The position numbers and the translations under genes were made by a program. The notes beneath the pieces were generated by a model. The model made no database searches. It saw nothing but the letters and a program-made list of their open reading frames with translations, and was not told where the DNA came from. From Bradyrhizobium aeschynomenes (GTDB lineage: Bacteria; Pseudomonadota; Alphaproteobacteria; Rhizobiales; Xanthobacteraceae), in NCBI RefSeq assembly GCF_013178945.1, contig NZ_JABFDM010000021.1, positions 1-45,955 on the forward strand: a stretch of 45,955 nucleotides of DNA, written 5' to 3'. This document shows, piece after piece, positions 1 through 8,854 of this stretch. Within the stretch, counting starts at the first letter, position 1. Each line of letters opens with the position of its first letter.

Positions 1-2
1 GT

Positions 3-212
3 CGCGACAAGGTGAAGACCTGGGGACTGGCGGTTGCCAAGCGGTCTGGACACCGCAAGGCGGTGGTCGCGGTGGCGCGCAAACTGGCGGCGATCATGCA
101 CGCGATGTGGTGTGACGGCACGGCGTATTGCGGCGATCAGGCCGTCAGCACCGCCGACGCGGCCGCGCAGGCCAAGCGCAAGGACCGCAGGCTGCTGGGA
201 GCGCTGGCATGA
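3..212 (+). CDS. IS110-family transposase, C-terminal fragment (cut by window edge)
   Basis: The open frame enters from the left edge and stops at 210-212. The visible 69 residues (beginning RDKVKTWGLAVAKRSGHRKA, later AAIMHAMWCDGTAYCGD) match the end of IS110/IS1111 transposases, after the serine-containing C-terminal catalytic region. The DEDD catalytic domain would lie outside the window, so activity cannot be judged. The element abuts a degraded conjugative region, as usual for islands rich in insertion sequences. Its right terminus was not located. Confidence 0.75.
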   Translation, partial: RDKVKTWGLAVAKRSGHRKAVVAVARKLAAIMHAMWCDGTAYCGDQAVSTADAAAQAKRKDRRLLGALA

Positions 213-747
213 ACCATAGCAACAGCCCGGCAGCAACGAACGGGCGTCGCGGTCGACGCGCGAAGTGATGGAGCTCCGCTGTCAGCGGATGAGGACCAGT
301 GCAGATCCAAGACGACGGAACGCACGCTATCTTGCCTGCGAGGCGGTGTCCGAAGGGACGGCGCGATCGCGCGAAATTGTCTGTGACGTGGCTCCGTCAG
401 ACCGATGAAAAATTGCGCCGCAACGGCTATGCTGCTGCCATCGTGCAGCCGCGCCACGCCGTCGCTGAGCGCGGAAAGCTGCACGGCGCACTGGGACTCC
501 TCGCTGTCGAAGAGCTGCAGATTAGACCGCGCTGCAGGCGTGTTTTTGACGATGAAGATGGAGAGCACCGATGGCGAAAACGACGAAGACGATCGCGGCT
601 GAGAGGCAGAACACCCGGCCGATTAAAGCGGCAAGATAAAAGAAGCTCGCCGGTTGAACGCCAAGCCATTGACATGGCTCGCGTTCAACCGTGCCGGTCG
701 GTCGGGGGGAGTGCCGCGATCGCGGTTTTTCCTCATGAGTTCAATGA
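213..747. other. No convincing gene between the IS110 fragment and the relaxase remnant
   Basis: Open frames exist on both strands but are rich in Arg/Ser with no recognisable motif, as expected for shadow frames in GC-rich DNA. The stretch probably holds the rest of the IS110 element and the lost 5' end of the relaxase gene. The in-frame stop upstream of the relaxase reading frame is at 745-747. Confidence 0.5.
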
Positions 748-2729
748 TCGCTTCGGCACTGGACCCGTCATTCGGCCCGACAGGCCTACGCCATCAGCAC
801 CGGCGAGCGGGAATTTCGGGTTAGGCCCGGGCGCATTCGTCATGGCCGGGGGGCCAAGGCGAACAGCTTCATCAACCGGATGCTTCGTGCCGCGAACGCC
901 GCAGGCTATGTGACTTCGCACTCAGGGCTTAGCGGGCGACATGCCGTGCGCGCTCATTCGCTTTTCGGAAGGGGACGGCTTAGCTTTGCCCGCGAGCGGC
1001 TGTTCAGCCCGGCACGGCGGGTCACGGTCAAGGCGCGCATTGTCCGGCACAAGGGGCGGGCGTTCCGCTCGGCGCCGCTCTCCGCTCACCTGGCCTATCT
1101 CAAGCTCGACGGCGTCACGCGTGATGGTGAGCCGGCCCGTATGTTCAATGCGCGCGGCGATCAGGCTGGTGAGGCTGCGTTCGAGAAGGAGGGGCGGGGG
1201 GACCGGCATCATTTCCGGTTCATCGTCTCGCCGGAGGGTGCGGCCGACATGGTCGATCTCAAGGCGTTCACCCGTGACCTGATGCGGCATATGGAGGCCG
1301 ATCTCTCGACGCGGCTGGAGTGGATCGCTGTCGATCACTGGAATACGGACAATCCGCACGTTCATGTGCTTGTTCGCGGCGTCGATGACACGGGTGCGGA
1401 TCTCGTCATCTCTCGTGACTACATCGGCCGCGGCCTGCGCTCTCGCGCCGAGGAGCTGGTTGCGCTGGAGCTCGGGCCAAAGCCTGAGCACGAGATCGGG
1501 AGCGCGTTGGGGAAGGAGATCACGGCGGACCGCTGGACGCGGCTGGACCACGAGATCCGGATGGCGGCTGACGAAGTCGGCGCCGTCGATCTTCGTCAGG
1601 ACGTGCCCGGCCTTCCGGATCGGCAAGCCGTCGGGCTGATGCGCGGGCGTCTGCGATATCTCGAGCGCCTGGGGCTCGCGACTGCGGCCGGGCCGAACGA
1701 GTGGATGGTCGACTCGGGGCCGAGCGGAAGCTGCGAGAGCTCGGCGCGCGCGGTGACATCATCCAGACCATGCATCGGGCGTTCTCTGTTCGCGGTGGGG
1801 AGCGCGCGATCGCGGATTACGCGATCGATCGCTTCGGTGACTCATCGCCGGTCATCGGCCGCCTCGTTGACCGGGGGCTGCATGATGAGCTGACCGGCGA
1901 GGCCTATGCCGTGATCGACGGCATCGACGGGCGGGCGCACCATGTTCGCTTCCGCGGGCTGGAAGCCTTTGCACAAGCGCCGCCGGCCGGCGGCATCGTC
2001 GAGGTCAGACGCTTTGGCGCGACCGATAAGGCCCGGCCGACGTTGGTACTGGCGACGAGGTCCGATCTCGGCCTCAACGACCAGGTCACGGCCGAGGGCG
2101 CGACCTGGCTCGACCATCGGCTGGTCGAGCGGGAGCCTATGCCGCTGGCTCATCGTGGCTTCGGGGCCAAGACCCGGGACGCGCTTCGGGCCAGGGCCGA
2201 GCATCTCGCCGACCAAGGTCTGGCCCGGCGTGACGGTCACCTCATGGTCTCACGCCAGGAAACCCCGCGGCCGCTTCTGACGCCGGGTGAGGTGATGCAG
2301 CTGCCGCCTGCGGATGAGATCGTGATGGTCGCAGGCGCGCCGCCGATCCGGGCGAAGAAGGTCCGCTACTTTGAGGACCAGCGATTGGTCTCGCGCATCC
2401 TGCCGCCGCCGGAGATCGTCCTATCCGCAACGTTGCGGCGGGGCGACGACTGGTCGGCTCTGGTGCCGATCGCGCCGGCGCTGCCCAAGTCGGATGAGAG
2501 ATCGTCCGTCGACGAGGACCAGGCCAATGGTGGATTGCGTCGGGAGCCGGAGTTCCCTGAGCACGTTGCGATCGCCAGTGAAGCGGCCAGCGCCGAGCCG
2601 GCTGACGAATTCTCTCTGATGCTGGATGACGATGACCAGGCACCCCTTCCGAACGCTGGGCGTGATCCGACGATGGTGGGTGTCGCGCGTCAGGCCGCGC
2701 TCGATCCTGGCGACGATCTCGGTCTGTGA
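748..2729 (+). pseudogene. rlxS: VirD2/TraI-type relaxase with DUF3363 (ICE RlxS), frameshifted
   Basis: The first frame carries relaxase hallmarks: FRVRPGRIR, VKARIVRHKG, HLAYLKLDGVTRDGEPARMF, DRHHFRFIVSPE (conserved histidine) and the metal-binding pattern WNTDNPHVHVLVRG. After about 1715 the homology moves to another frame: NEWMVDSG in frame 1 is continued by AERKLRELGARGDIIQTMHR in frame 3, followed by the DUF3363 region to 2729. One missing G in the GGGG run at 1716-1719 explains the shift. No ATG, GTG or TTG opens the first frame at the expected N-terminus, so the 5' end is damaged too. In rhizobial ICEs this gene nicks oriT and precedes copG-traG-trb; here only copG and the far end of trb remain. 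A sequencing error at the G run cannot be excluded. Confidence 0.8.
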
Positions 2730-2739
2730 GGACGGCTCG

Positions 2740-3156
2740 ATGCGCGATCGCATGAATGTCTACTTTCCGTCTGAGCTTCTGAAGCAGATCACTGAACTCG
2801 CCGATCGCAAGAAGCTGTCGCGTTCGGCGATCGTGGAAGCCGCGGTGCTGTCGTTCCTCTCGCCTGACGGAGCTGACCGGCGCGAGGCGGCGTTCACCCG
2901 GAGGCTCGACCGCCTGTCGCGGCAGATGCAGCGGCTCGATCGCGATGTCGGCATCCTCGCCGAAACGCTCGCGCTGTTCGTCCGCTTCTGGTTGACCGTG
3001 ACGCCGCCGCTGCCGAACGCGGCGCAGATCAAGGGACGGGAGCGGTTCGAAGGTTTCGTGGAGGCGCTCGGCCGGCGTCTGCAGAAGGGGCAGAGCTTTT
3101 TGCGGGAGATCCCGGAGGATTTCGTGAGGAAGGCACCTGAGGAGCTAGGCAAGTGA
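2740..3156 (+). CDS. Ribbon-helix-helix (CopG-like) protein next to the relaxase
   Basis: A protein of 138 residues beginning MRDRMNVYFPSELLKQITEL, a typical ribbon-helix-helix start (short beta strand, then two helices including KLSRSAIVEAAVLSFL). The C-terminal half (ALFVRFWLTVTPPLP, GRERFEGFVEALGRRL) is the extended tail seen in CopG proteins between rlxS and traG in rhizobial ICE transfer operons. The start at 2740 lies 10 bases after the relaxase stop; upstream codons in this frame overlap the relaxase. It probably binds DNA in the transfer region or represses the operon (inference). It looks intact, although its traG neighbour is missing. Confidence 0.8.
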   Translation: MRDRMNVYFPSELLKQITELADRKKLSRSAIVEAAVLSFLSPDGADRREAAFTRRLDRLSRQMQRLDRDVGILAETLALFVRFWLTVTPPLPNAAQIKGRERFEGFVEALGRRLQKGQSFLREIPEDFVRKAPEELGK

Positions 3157-3292
3157 GAGACGGCTTCGGCCGCCGTTGGGGCAGGAGTGTTCGCTAGCGC
3201 TTCTTTTCCTACGCTTGAGCGCGAATGCTCGATGGCCTCAGATGCCATTCAGCAAAGCCCGGACTATCGACAGACCAAATGGGGTCCGGACG

Positions 3293-3817
3293 ATGAAGAA
3301 AAAGATCACTCTGCAGCTCTCCAATGAGACTCTCGACCGCCTGAAGGGCGCCACTGCGGAGCGATGCGTGAACCGCGCGCTTCTTGTTGAGAAGGCGCTG
3401 GAGCGTTTCTGCGCGAGCCGATGGATTGGCGGGCACCGCCGCAGGATCGGCTTGCCGGTTTGGAGCAACAGCTCGATAGCATTCAGCGGGGATTTGAGAG
3501 CGCTCAATGATACGGTCGCCCTTCATGCCCGCTATCACCTGGCGCTGGCGTCGCTTGCGCGACATGAGGCTGCTCCGCTATCGCAGGATGGTGATGGCCA
3601 AGCGGCCTCGGCCGCACGTAGTGAAGACAACCCTCGCGACCATGTAACGATCAGCCAGTCTTCGGACGACGACGGGGAGTTGCCATTCGGAGCTCCGAGG
3701 CGGCGTACGCGTCAGGTTCGGACCGCCGCGCCGATCGCCGAAGTGTCCTGGGGCGTGCCCGCCGCCGGGGAGGGCGGCGATGATCCCTTTCGTTTCGCGG
3801 AAGGAACGCTGCGCTGA
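3293..3817 (+). CDS. Second ribbon-helix-helix-like protein, internally scrambled paralogue
   Basis: The frame starts MKKKITLQLSNETLDRLKGA, again a ribbon-helix-helix N-terminus, with RALLVEKALERF matching the second helix of the preceding CopG-like protein. Residues of about 45-65 (WIGGHRRRIGLPVW) match nothing, but the +1 alternative frame over the same bases gives DRLAGLEQQLDSIQRGFESA, which resembles the RLDRLSRQMQRLD segment of the neighbour. The listed frame then resumes similarity at ALNDTVALHARYHLAL. That pattern suggests two compensating frameshifts. The C-terminal 70 residues are low-complexity and unlike the family. It may be a decaying duplicate. Confidence 0.5.
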   Translation: MKKKITLQLSNETLDRLKGATAERCVNRALLVEKALERFCASRWIGGHRRRIGLPVWSNSSIAFSGDLRALNDTVALHARYHLALASLARHEAAPLSQDGDGQAASAARSEDNPRDHVTISQSSDDDGELPFGAPRRRTRQVRTAAPIAEVSWGVPAAGEGGDDPFRFAEGTLR

Positions 3818-5393
3818 GCAGCCTGATGTCCACACTCCCCGAGATGCTCAGCCTGACTACATGTTCGGCAGGAAGAATGCTGGCGCTAAGGATCACGACC
3901 ACGGCCTCGCAGGCTGGGCTGTCGCGGCTCTGGTGTTCATGCCATTCGCGGCTGGGTATTTCCTGTCGTACCTCTTCCGGACGATCAATGGCGTTGTGTC
4001 CGCACGCCTTGCAACGGAGCTTGAACTGAACGCCGCCGATCTCGGCCTCATCACCGCAGTCTACTTCCTGGTGCTTGCAGCTGCCCAGATCCCAGTCGGC
4101 GTAATGCTTGTTCGCCGCCGCCGAGCTGCGTCTCGGCGGCGAGCAGCAACAGAAGGTCAGGATCGTCAGGACCGATGGAGCGCCGTTGTGACCAGTCATG
4201 GCGATAAGCCATCTGCGCCCGGCGAGAGTGACGCGAATGCGTTGGCAGGTCAGCGCACGAAGGATCTGCGGCTGAAGGGAGACCTGCCGCCGATCACGCG
4301 GTTGTCGCGCAAGGTCCTGGCCGGTGGCAGTGCTCTCGCGCTGCTCGTGATCGGTGGCACCTTCATCTGGGCCCTTCAGGCCAGCAAGCCTCGTAAGGCA
4401 GGCTCCGACGAGCTTTACAGCACCGACCATCATGACGTTGCCGATGGCGTTTCTGCGCTGCCGCGCGACTATGCCAGCCTGCCGAAGGATGTCCCGGTTC
4501 TTGGTCCGCCGCTGCCGGGCGATCTCGGCCGTCCCATTCTCGCAGCCCAAGGGCAAGCACCCGCATCCCTTCCGGATCAGGACCAGCAACGGCGCGAACA
4601 GGAAAGCGAGGCTGCGCGGGTCAGCCGGCTCTTCGCTACGACCAACGCGCGCGAGACGTCGCCCCCTACCGTTGCGGGCCAGGCCGGCGATCGTGGGAGC
4701 CTTCCGACGTCAGCCGATGATCCGTTTGCGCAGAATGGCCAGGAGCGAAAGCTGGCCTTCGTGAATGCGCCGGTTGACCGACGAACAACGAGTCCCGACC
4801 GGGTCACGCGGCCCGCATCCCCCTATGTGGTTCAGGCGGGGACGGTGATTCCGGGAGCTTTGATCACGGGAATACGTTCCGACCTGCCGGGACAGATCAC
4901 GGCGCAAGTGACCGCGAATGTCTTCGATACGCCGTCGGGACGATTCCTGCTGGTGCCTCAGGGAGCCCGGCTGATCGGAGTCTACGATAGCCAGGTGACA
5001 ACAGGGCAGTCCCGCGTGCTCCTGGTCTGGACCCGTCTGATCATGCCGAACGGCCGCTCGATCGTGCTCGAACGGCAGCCGGGTGCGGATGCCGGCGGTT
5101 ACTCAGGGCTCTCGGACGAGGTCGACAACCATTGGAAGCAGATTGCCGGGGCAGCGCTGCTGTCGACGTTGCTCTCGATCGGCAGCGAAGTGAATGCCGG
5201 CGTCAATACGAACACCAACAACGGCACGATCATCCAGGCGCTACGCCAGGGGTTCGGCAGCGCCGCGAGCCAAGCCGGACAGCAAATTGTGCGCCAGCAG
5301 CTGAATGTCCAGCCTACCTTGACGATCAGGCCGGGGTTTCCGGTGCGTGTGATCGTCAACCGCGATCTCGTGATCGGACCGTATCGAGGATAG
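3780..5393 (+). CDS. trbI: TrbI (VirB10-like) fused to an N-terminal MFS transporter fragment
   Basis: The C-terminal 390 residues are TrbI, the VirB10-type channel protein that spans inner and outer membranes in the trb mating-pair apparatus. It has a membrane anchor (VLAGGSALALLVIGGTFIWAL), a proline-rich linker, and the VirB10 core (YVVQAGTVIPGALITGIRSD through GFPVRVIVNRDLVIGPYRG). Upstream, residues 28-112 are the first membrane segments of a major facilitator (VFMPFAAGYFLSYLFRTING, DLGLITAVYFLVLAAAQIPV), which then runs in frame into the TrbI N-terminus. This looks like a deletion join that removed traG to trbG. A purine-rich GGGGAGGG lies just before the ATG at 3780; ATG 3861 is an alternative. 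The fused N-terminus would add membrane helices and probably disturbs TrbI topology (inference). Confidence 0.8.
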   Translation: MIPFVSRKERCAEQPDVHTPRDAQPDYMFGRKNAGAKDHDHGLAGWAVAALVFMPFAAGYFLSYLFRTINGVVSARLATELELNAADLGLITAVYFLVLAAAQIPVGVMLVRRRRAASRRRAATEGQDRQDRWSAVVTSHGDKPSAPGESDANALAGQRTKDLRLKGDLPPITRLSRKVLAGGSALALLVIGGTFIWALQASKPRKAGSDELYSTDHHDVADGVSALPRDYASLPKDVPVLGPPLPGDLGRPILAAQGQAPASLPDQDQQRREQESEAARVSRLFATTNARETSPPTVAGQAGDRGSLPTSADDPFAQNGQERKLAFVNAPVDRRTTSPDRVTRPASPYVVQAGTVIPGALITGIRSDLPGQITAQVTANVFDTPSGRFLLVPQGARLIGVYDSQVTTGQSRVLLVWTRLIMPNGRSIVLERQPGADAGGYSGLSDEVDNHWKQIAGAALLSTLLSIGSEVNAGVNTNTNNGTIIQALRQGFGSAASQAGQQIVRQQLNVQPTLTIRPGFPVRVIVNRDLVIGPYRG

Positions 5394-5405
5394 GGGAGGC
5401 TCTAG

Positions 5406-5645
5406 ATGAAGCTCAAGATCGCAGCCTTGCCTGACGACAAGCCAGTCAAGCTCACGCTCGAACTGCCAGCCGCGATTCACCGGGATCTGCGGACCTACGC
5501 TGAGCTGATTGAACCTGACGCGGGACAACACGCCGAGAGCCAGGCTCGATTGATCATCGTCATGGTGAAACGCTTCATGGAGTCTGATCGAGTCTTCGCG
5601 AAAGCAAAGAAGGGACGCGCACAGGATCGTCCGCCAAAGCGCTGA
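5406..5645 (+). CDS. DUF2274 protein, trbI companion
   Basis: A 79-residue protein (MKLKIAALPDDKPVKLTLEL, AAIHRDLRTYAELIE, LIIVMVKRFMESDR) with the size and sequence pattern of the DUF2274 proteins that follow trbI in ICE transfer operons. The ATG follows a purine-rich GGGGAGGC and sits 12 bases after the trbI stop, so it is co-transcribed. The motif order resembles a ribbon-helix-helix fold, but its function is unknown. It marks the 3' end of the ancestral trb operon, supporting loss of the operon interior. Confidence 0.8.
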   Translation: MKLKIAALPDDKPVKLTLELPAAIHRDLRTYAELIEPDAGQHAESQARLIIVMVKRFMESDRVFAKAKKGRAQDRPPKR

Positions 5646-5995
5646 TCGACACCCATTGATGGAGATCAGCGAAGCGCGACAAGGAGGGGCGTCATTTGTC
5701 TTGAGGGTTTCGAGATGCGGCTCGTCAACCCGTCCCGAGGCGATGGTCAATTCCGCAGGCCTCGCACGGGCTGACGGCGCTTCGCGTCGCGGGCGCCTGG
5801 GCACTCATTGGCCGCGGCGGGAAGGGGCGCGAAGCCTTCGATTTTGGCATGCGCCGGCGCGCAATCATGAAATCTCTTTTCATTTTCGGCCAATTACACT
5901 GGGCAATCGAAATGCTCGTCAAGATCGGCTCCGGAGTGTCAGGCCTACCGGCTGTTCAGCATCACTAGATCTCGATCAAATCTCTTCGATGGGGC
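5646..5995. other. Intergenic, no supported gene
   Basis: An open frame from 5656 has an Arg/Ser/His-rich translation without recognisable motif and no good ribosome site. I see nothing else. Confidence 0.4.
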
Positions 5996-6499
5996 ATGAT
6001 GGAGGCTCCGTCACTGTCCGTCGAACAGGTCAACGAGGTCATCATGGTGGATGTCTGCTTAGAAAATCGGAAATCCCGCGCGCAAGATGAGCAGCGCGTG
6101 AGCCGTGCATTTCGCAAACAATACCACGCTTTTCAGTACGTGTTCGTCGATGCACCCACTGACCATCTCGCCGATCTGTCGCGGTTCTTCAAAGGCGACC
6201 TTTCGGAGATGCTGGTTTTCGCGGTGATCGGCCAGACCTATCTGCATGCCATGATCGAGCAGGCCAAGCTGCCGGACAAGCGGCGGGGCGAGCTCGTAGC
6301 ACTGGGGATCAGCGCCTCGCGGCTGTCGGACATCACCTGTATCCCGCGCCAGACTGTGCGCCGCAAGCTCGTCGCCCTGCAACGGCGCGGTTGGATCGAG
6401 CAGGCGGCTGACGCGTCATGGCAGCTGGTGATCGTCGACGGCAAGAGCGCCGCGCGGCGCGACGTTCAGGAGCTCGACATCGCGCGATCGACCGGGTAG
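5996..6499 (+). CDS. Hypothetical protein with C-terminal winged-helix-like segment
   Basis: A 167-residue open frame. Residues from about 105 (ISASRLSDITCIPRQTVRRK, LVALQRRGWIEQ, WQLVIVDGKSAARR) read as a helix-turn-helix plus wing: a recognition-helix pattern followed by 'LQRRGWIE' as in MarR/Lrp-like winged helices. The N-terminal half contains a possible dimerisation helix. No enzyme motif is visible. The alternative ATG at 6044 has a better ribosome site (ACGAGG) and may be the true start, giving 151 residues. A DNA-binding role is inferred only from this pattern. It stands alone between the ICE remnant and the XRE gene. Confidence 0.6.
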   Translation: MMEAPSLSVEQVNEVIMVDVCLENRKSRAQDEQRVSRAFRKQYHAFQYVFVDAPTDHLADLSRFFKGDLSEMLVFAVIGQTYLHAMIEQAKLPDKRRGELVALGISASRLSDITCIPRQTVRRKLVALQRRGWIEQAADASWQLVIVDGKSAARRDVQELDIARSTG

Positions 6500-6764
6500 C
6501 CGGATTGTCTTGCGGTCTCAGCATCTGATTTCGGCGGACAGGAAGGCTGTTCATGACGTTCGGCGGTTGTGGCCGCGACGGCGGAGGCATTCGGCGCGAT
6601 CAGTGTGTCAGCCTTGAAATTAATGTATTGTCCTTAGGCGAGCCGTCTGTCCGACGCTGGCGAGTTCGAGATGAGCCGAGTGCCGCCATCTCTGTTGGTA
6701 CTCAAGGATTGTTGGGATCCGTCTTTGAGCGGAACCGACACACGGCGCCGAATGAGCGCGGGTA

Positions 6765-7247
6765 TCACTGGCATTCATCGTCTTTTTGTCGGCCAGAAGA
6801 TTTCTCGGCTATTACCTCCGCAAATGAAACAATCTGCTGCCGCAGGGGAGCGCTCTTGATGTTGATCAGTGCTTCCAGCATGCGATTGCACTCGCTCGTT
6901 GCAAGATAGAGATCGGATGCGGCCGGCGTCGACGCAGCTCTCTGATCGACGGCCTCGCCGTAGAACTCGAGAATGTCCGCTTCCAAGGTTCTTGCAATCT
7001 GCACCAAGCGAGCGGCATCGACACGGTTGGTACCCTTCTCGTATTTTTGTATCTGTTGGAATGATAACCCGAGCCGACGGGCGAGCTCCTCCTGTGACAA
7101 GCCCTTGGCAATCCGAAATCGGCGAATCCGATTCCCAATGATCTCGTGCACAGGTGTAGGCTGACGAGCGCGTTGGAAATCTTTGCGTGTCTGAGGCTTC
7201 TTCGCTGAAGACTCGTTACGGTCCGTCCGGCGGCTAGACTTTTTCAT
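6765..7247 (-). CDS. XRE/Cro-CI family transcriptional regulator
   Basis: A 160-residue protein. The helix-turn-helix lies at residues of about 37-90: IGNRIRRFRIAKGLSQEELA, then LGLSFQQIQKYEKGTNRVDA. The N-terminal tail is basic (KKSSRRTDRNESSAKK). The C-terminal half (LEALINIKSAPLRQQIVSFA) is a helical tail common in rhizobial regulators of this class and carries no peptidase motif. The start at 7247 is chosen because GGGAG precedes it by a normal distance; longer in-frame starts lack such a site. Its targets are unknown; it lies head to head with the 8.1 kb peptide locus. Confidence 0.85.
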   Translation of the reverse strand: MKKSSRRTDRNESSAKKPQTRKDFQRARQPTPVHEIIGNRIRRFRIAKGLSQEELARRLGLSFQQIQKYEKGTNRVDAARLVQIARTLEADILEFYGEAVDQRAASTPAASDLYLATSECNRMLEALINIKSAPLRQQIVSFAEVIAEKSSGRQKDDECQ

Positions 7248-7365
7248 CGGGCTCCCACATGGCATTTGTCGGTTGTTCATGGCGGTCCGGGGGCGCTCGA
7301 CGTCGATCGGACGCTCGGTTCCATTGCCTGCTATTCTCGCGCATTGGGCTGGACCCATGCTGCCT

Positions 7366-7707
7366 TCAGCTCCTTTCTTTTGGCGAGCTTTTGTTGCTTC
7401 CGGCGACTGCGCTTGTAACCAAGCGGCCGTCATGGGTATCACAGCTCAATCCTGCGCGGCGCCTCTGCCCGATTAATAACGCGTGCGTCTCCAGCATCTC
7501 CGCAGCTGCTTGCCGCTTTCGTTCGAGAACACCAGGGGTAAAGGCCAACTCGGCAGCGCCTTTCAAAATGAGGATATGCAGCTCGCAGCCAAGAGCCGAA
7601 GCTTCAACTTTCTCAAAGAACAGCAAGAGAGGCATGGGCCGATTCTCCGGCAGAAGTTGGTGCAAAGACTCTTGCAAGATTCGATCCGAGAAGCAGATTA
7701 CGTTCAC
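7366..7707 (-). CDS. Uncertain ORF, hypothetical, possibly a gene fragment
   Basis: A 113-residue frame with a GTG start that overlaps the stop of a 12-codon frame (GTGA). The translation has a more protein-like composition than the opposite strand: NVICFSDRILQESLHQLL, MPLLLFFEKVEASALGCELH, then a helical region. The N-terminus resembles the C-terminal part of the gene at 13723-14016 (FIISFADRTLHETF): 6 of 13 positions are identical and most others similar. That suggests both derive from one family, with this copy missing its front half. It could still be a chance frame; no family is recognised. Confidence 0.3.
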   Translation of the reverse strand: MNVICFSDRILQESLHQLLPENRPMPLLLFFEKVEASALGCELHILILKGAAELAFTPGVLERKRQAAAEMLETHALLIGQRRRAGLSCDTHDGRLVTSAVAGSNKSSPKERS

Positions 7708-8088
7708 GCTACTGAGTCGTGCCTTTGCTCACCAACTGCCATATTTATCCGGACCCCGATTTCGGGTGAAGTGCCTAACGCCTAATCGCACGAGATGGGA
7801 ACCCCCGTAGACAAAGTCTCAACTATTTATCCCCGCTCTTAAAGATGGCTTCTCGGTCGACAATGCGCTCAGCGGTCACATTTGGATCTAGCGCTGTCCG
7901 GCTTGCGCCTCCTCAAACGTCGATAGGTGAGATCGCCATTTGAGTATTTGTCTATTGGCTACATTTGTCGCCTTTGGAGAAGTCAAGACAAGCGTGTTCA
8001 ACCCAGGCTTTTTCTCTATCATCAAACTGGCGAGCCCGATCGGAGGCTCCGATGTCAGAAAAGCGCGCATTGATTGGCGGGGCTTGGT
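7708..8088. other. Intergenic region upstream of the peptide 1 promoter
   Basis: No gene is seen. TGT-N9-ACA at 7949-7963 resembles the NifA upstream activator (TGT-N10-ACA) but is one base short. It lies about 125 bases before the -24 element, a normal distance for an enhancer. An overlapping inverted TTGTC/GACAA pair lies just downstream. Confidence 0.35.
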
Positions 8089-8104
8089 TGGCACAGCTTT
8101 TGAT
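8089..8104 (+). promoter_or_regulatory. Candidate sigma-54 promoter of peptide 1 (variant -12)
   Basis: TGGCAC-N5-TTGAT: the -24 hexamer is consensus, while -12 reads GA where GC is expected. It begins 69 bases before the peptide ATG, nearly the same distance as the better element before peptide 2 (66 bases), and the two upstream regions are alignable (TTGGC, CGGTC, GCGGA, AAGGAGAT). Weak on its own, stronger by the parallel. Confidence 0.45.
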
Positions 8105-8157
8105 ACGACTGAACCGTCGGCGGAATTGGGCCGCTGGCGAACTGAAGGAGATTAGAA

Positions 8158-8352
8158 ATGAAGACCGATGTGTCCGCCTATGACGTTACCGAGCTGAGCT
8201 TCGAGGAGGCCTCTGCGCTGGCAGGTGGAGGCGCTACCGCGGGTCTGGGTGGCGGGATTATCAGCGCATTCCCGCCGCCGGGTGGCCAAGACAAAGACCA
8301 TCCAGGCAATGGACACTGTGGACACGATGGCCAGCCCGGCCAGCATCCGTAG
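8158..8352 (+). CDS. Double-glycine-leader secreted peptide 1 (His/Gly/Pro-rich cargo)
   Basis: A 64-residue protein. Residues 1-24 form a double-glycine export leader: a charged N-terminus (MKTDVSAYDV), then ELSFEEA and LAGG with hydrophobic spacing typical of C39-peptidase substrates. Cleavage after Gly24 would release 40 residues rich in Gly, Pro, His and Asp with a single cysteine (ISAFPPPGG, HPGNGHCGHDGQ). Such a composition suits metal binding or a disulfide-linked dimer (inference). A strong ribosome site (AAGGAGAT) precedes the ATG. The adaptor and C39 exporter follow 500 bases downstream. Peptide 2 at 34.1 kb has a homologous leader of identical length and unrelated cargo. No modification enzyme of a known RiPP class is nearby. 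Confidence 0.75.
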   Translation: MKTDVSAYDVTELSFEEASALAGGGATAGLGGGIISAFPPPGGQDKDHPGNGHCGHDGQPGQHP

Positions 8353-8854
8353 CTCGTTCTAAGCTGAGAGTCGGCTTGCCAGTGGGCGAACATCACAGTG
8401 GTCGTCCACTGGCGGTTCGATATCCAGAAGGGTGTTCAACTGAGCCAACCGGCGATAAAATAGACGATAGGTAGCAGTGGCAAGAGGCGGCTGTGAAAAA
8501 TGAGGCATTGCCAGATCCGACGTTCGCGGAACTGCGACATTGCCGACGTGATCAAGAAGATGCCGCCGTTGTCGATGGCGACGTCAGAACGCCATGCCGT
8601 TTCTGTGCCCGATTCGAAAAGCTAGGTAGGTCAGTAGACTGTCCTCCAAGCCATCGAGCAATGCTTGGATCAGAATTGATAGCCCATGGACGGAATCTTG
8701 ACCGAGCGGCAACGGTTGTGCCGAAAACGATGAGTGGTTCTGAAGGCTCCAAGCGTGCGCTCATCTATGAGAACGAGTAGGCGACAATGGGTACCTAGCG
8801 TGTCCGTTATGTGGGCCGAGACAAGCGGAACGGCTTAGCTGAGAACAGCGGCGT
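8353..8854. other. Spacer between peptide 1 and the exporter genes
   Basis: A 95-codon frame from GTG 8493 (MKNEALPDPTFAELRHC) has four cysteines but no recognisable family and only a weak ribosome site; I do not call it. No terminator is evident, so the exporter genes may be read from the peptide promoter. Confidence 0.35.

Noticed and set aside
5996..6499. Replication initiator or phage Cro protein
   Set aside because: The helix-turn-helix pattern is at the C-terminus and no replication motif or iterons are nearby.
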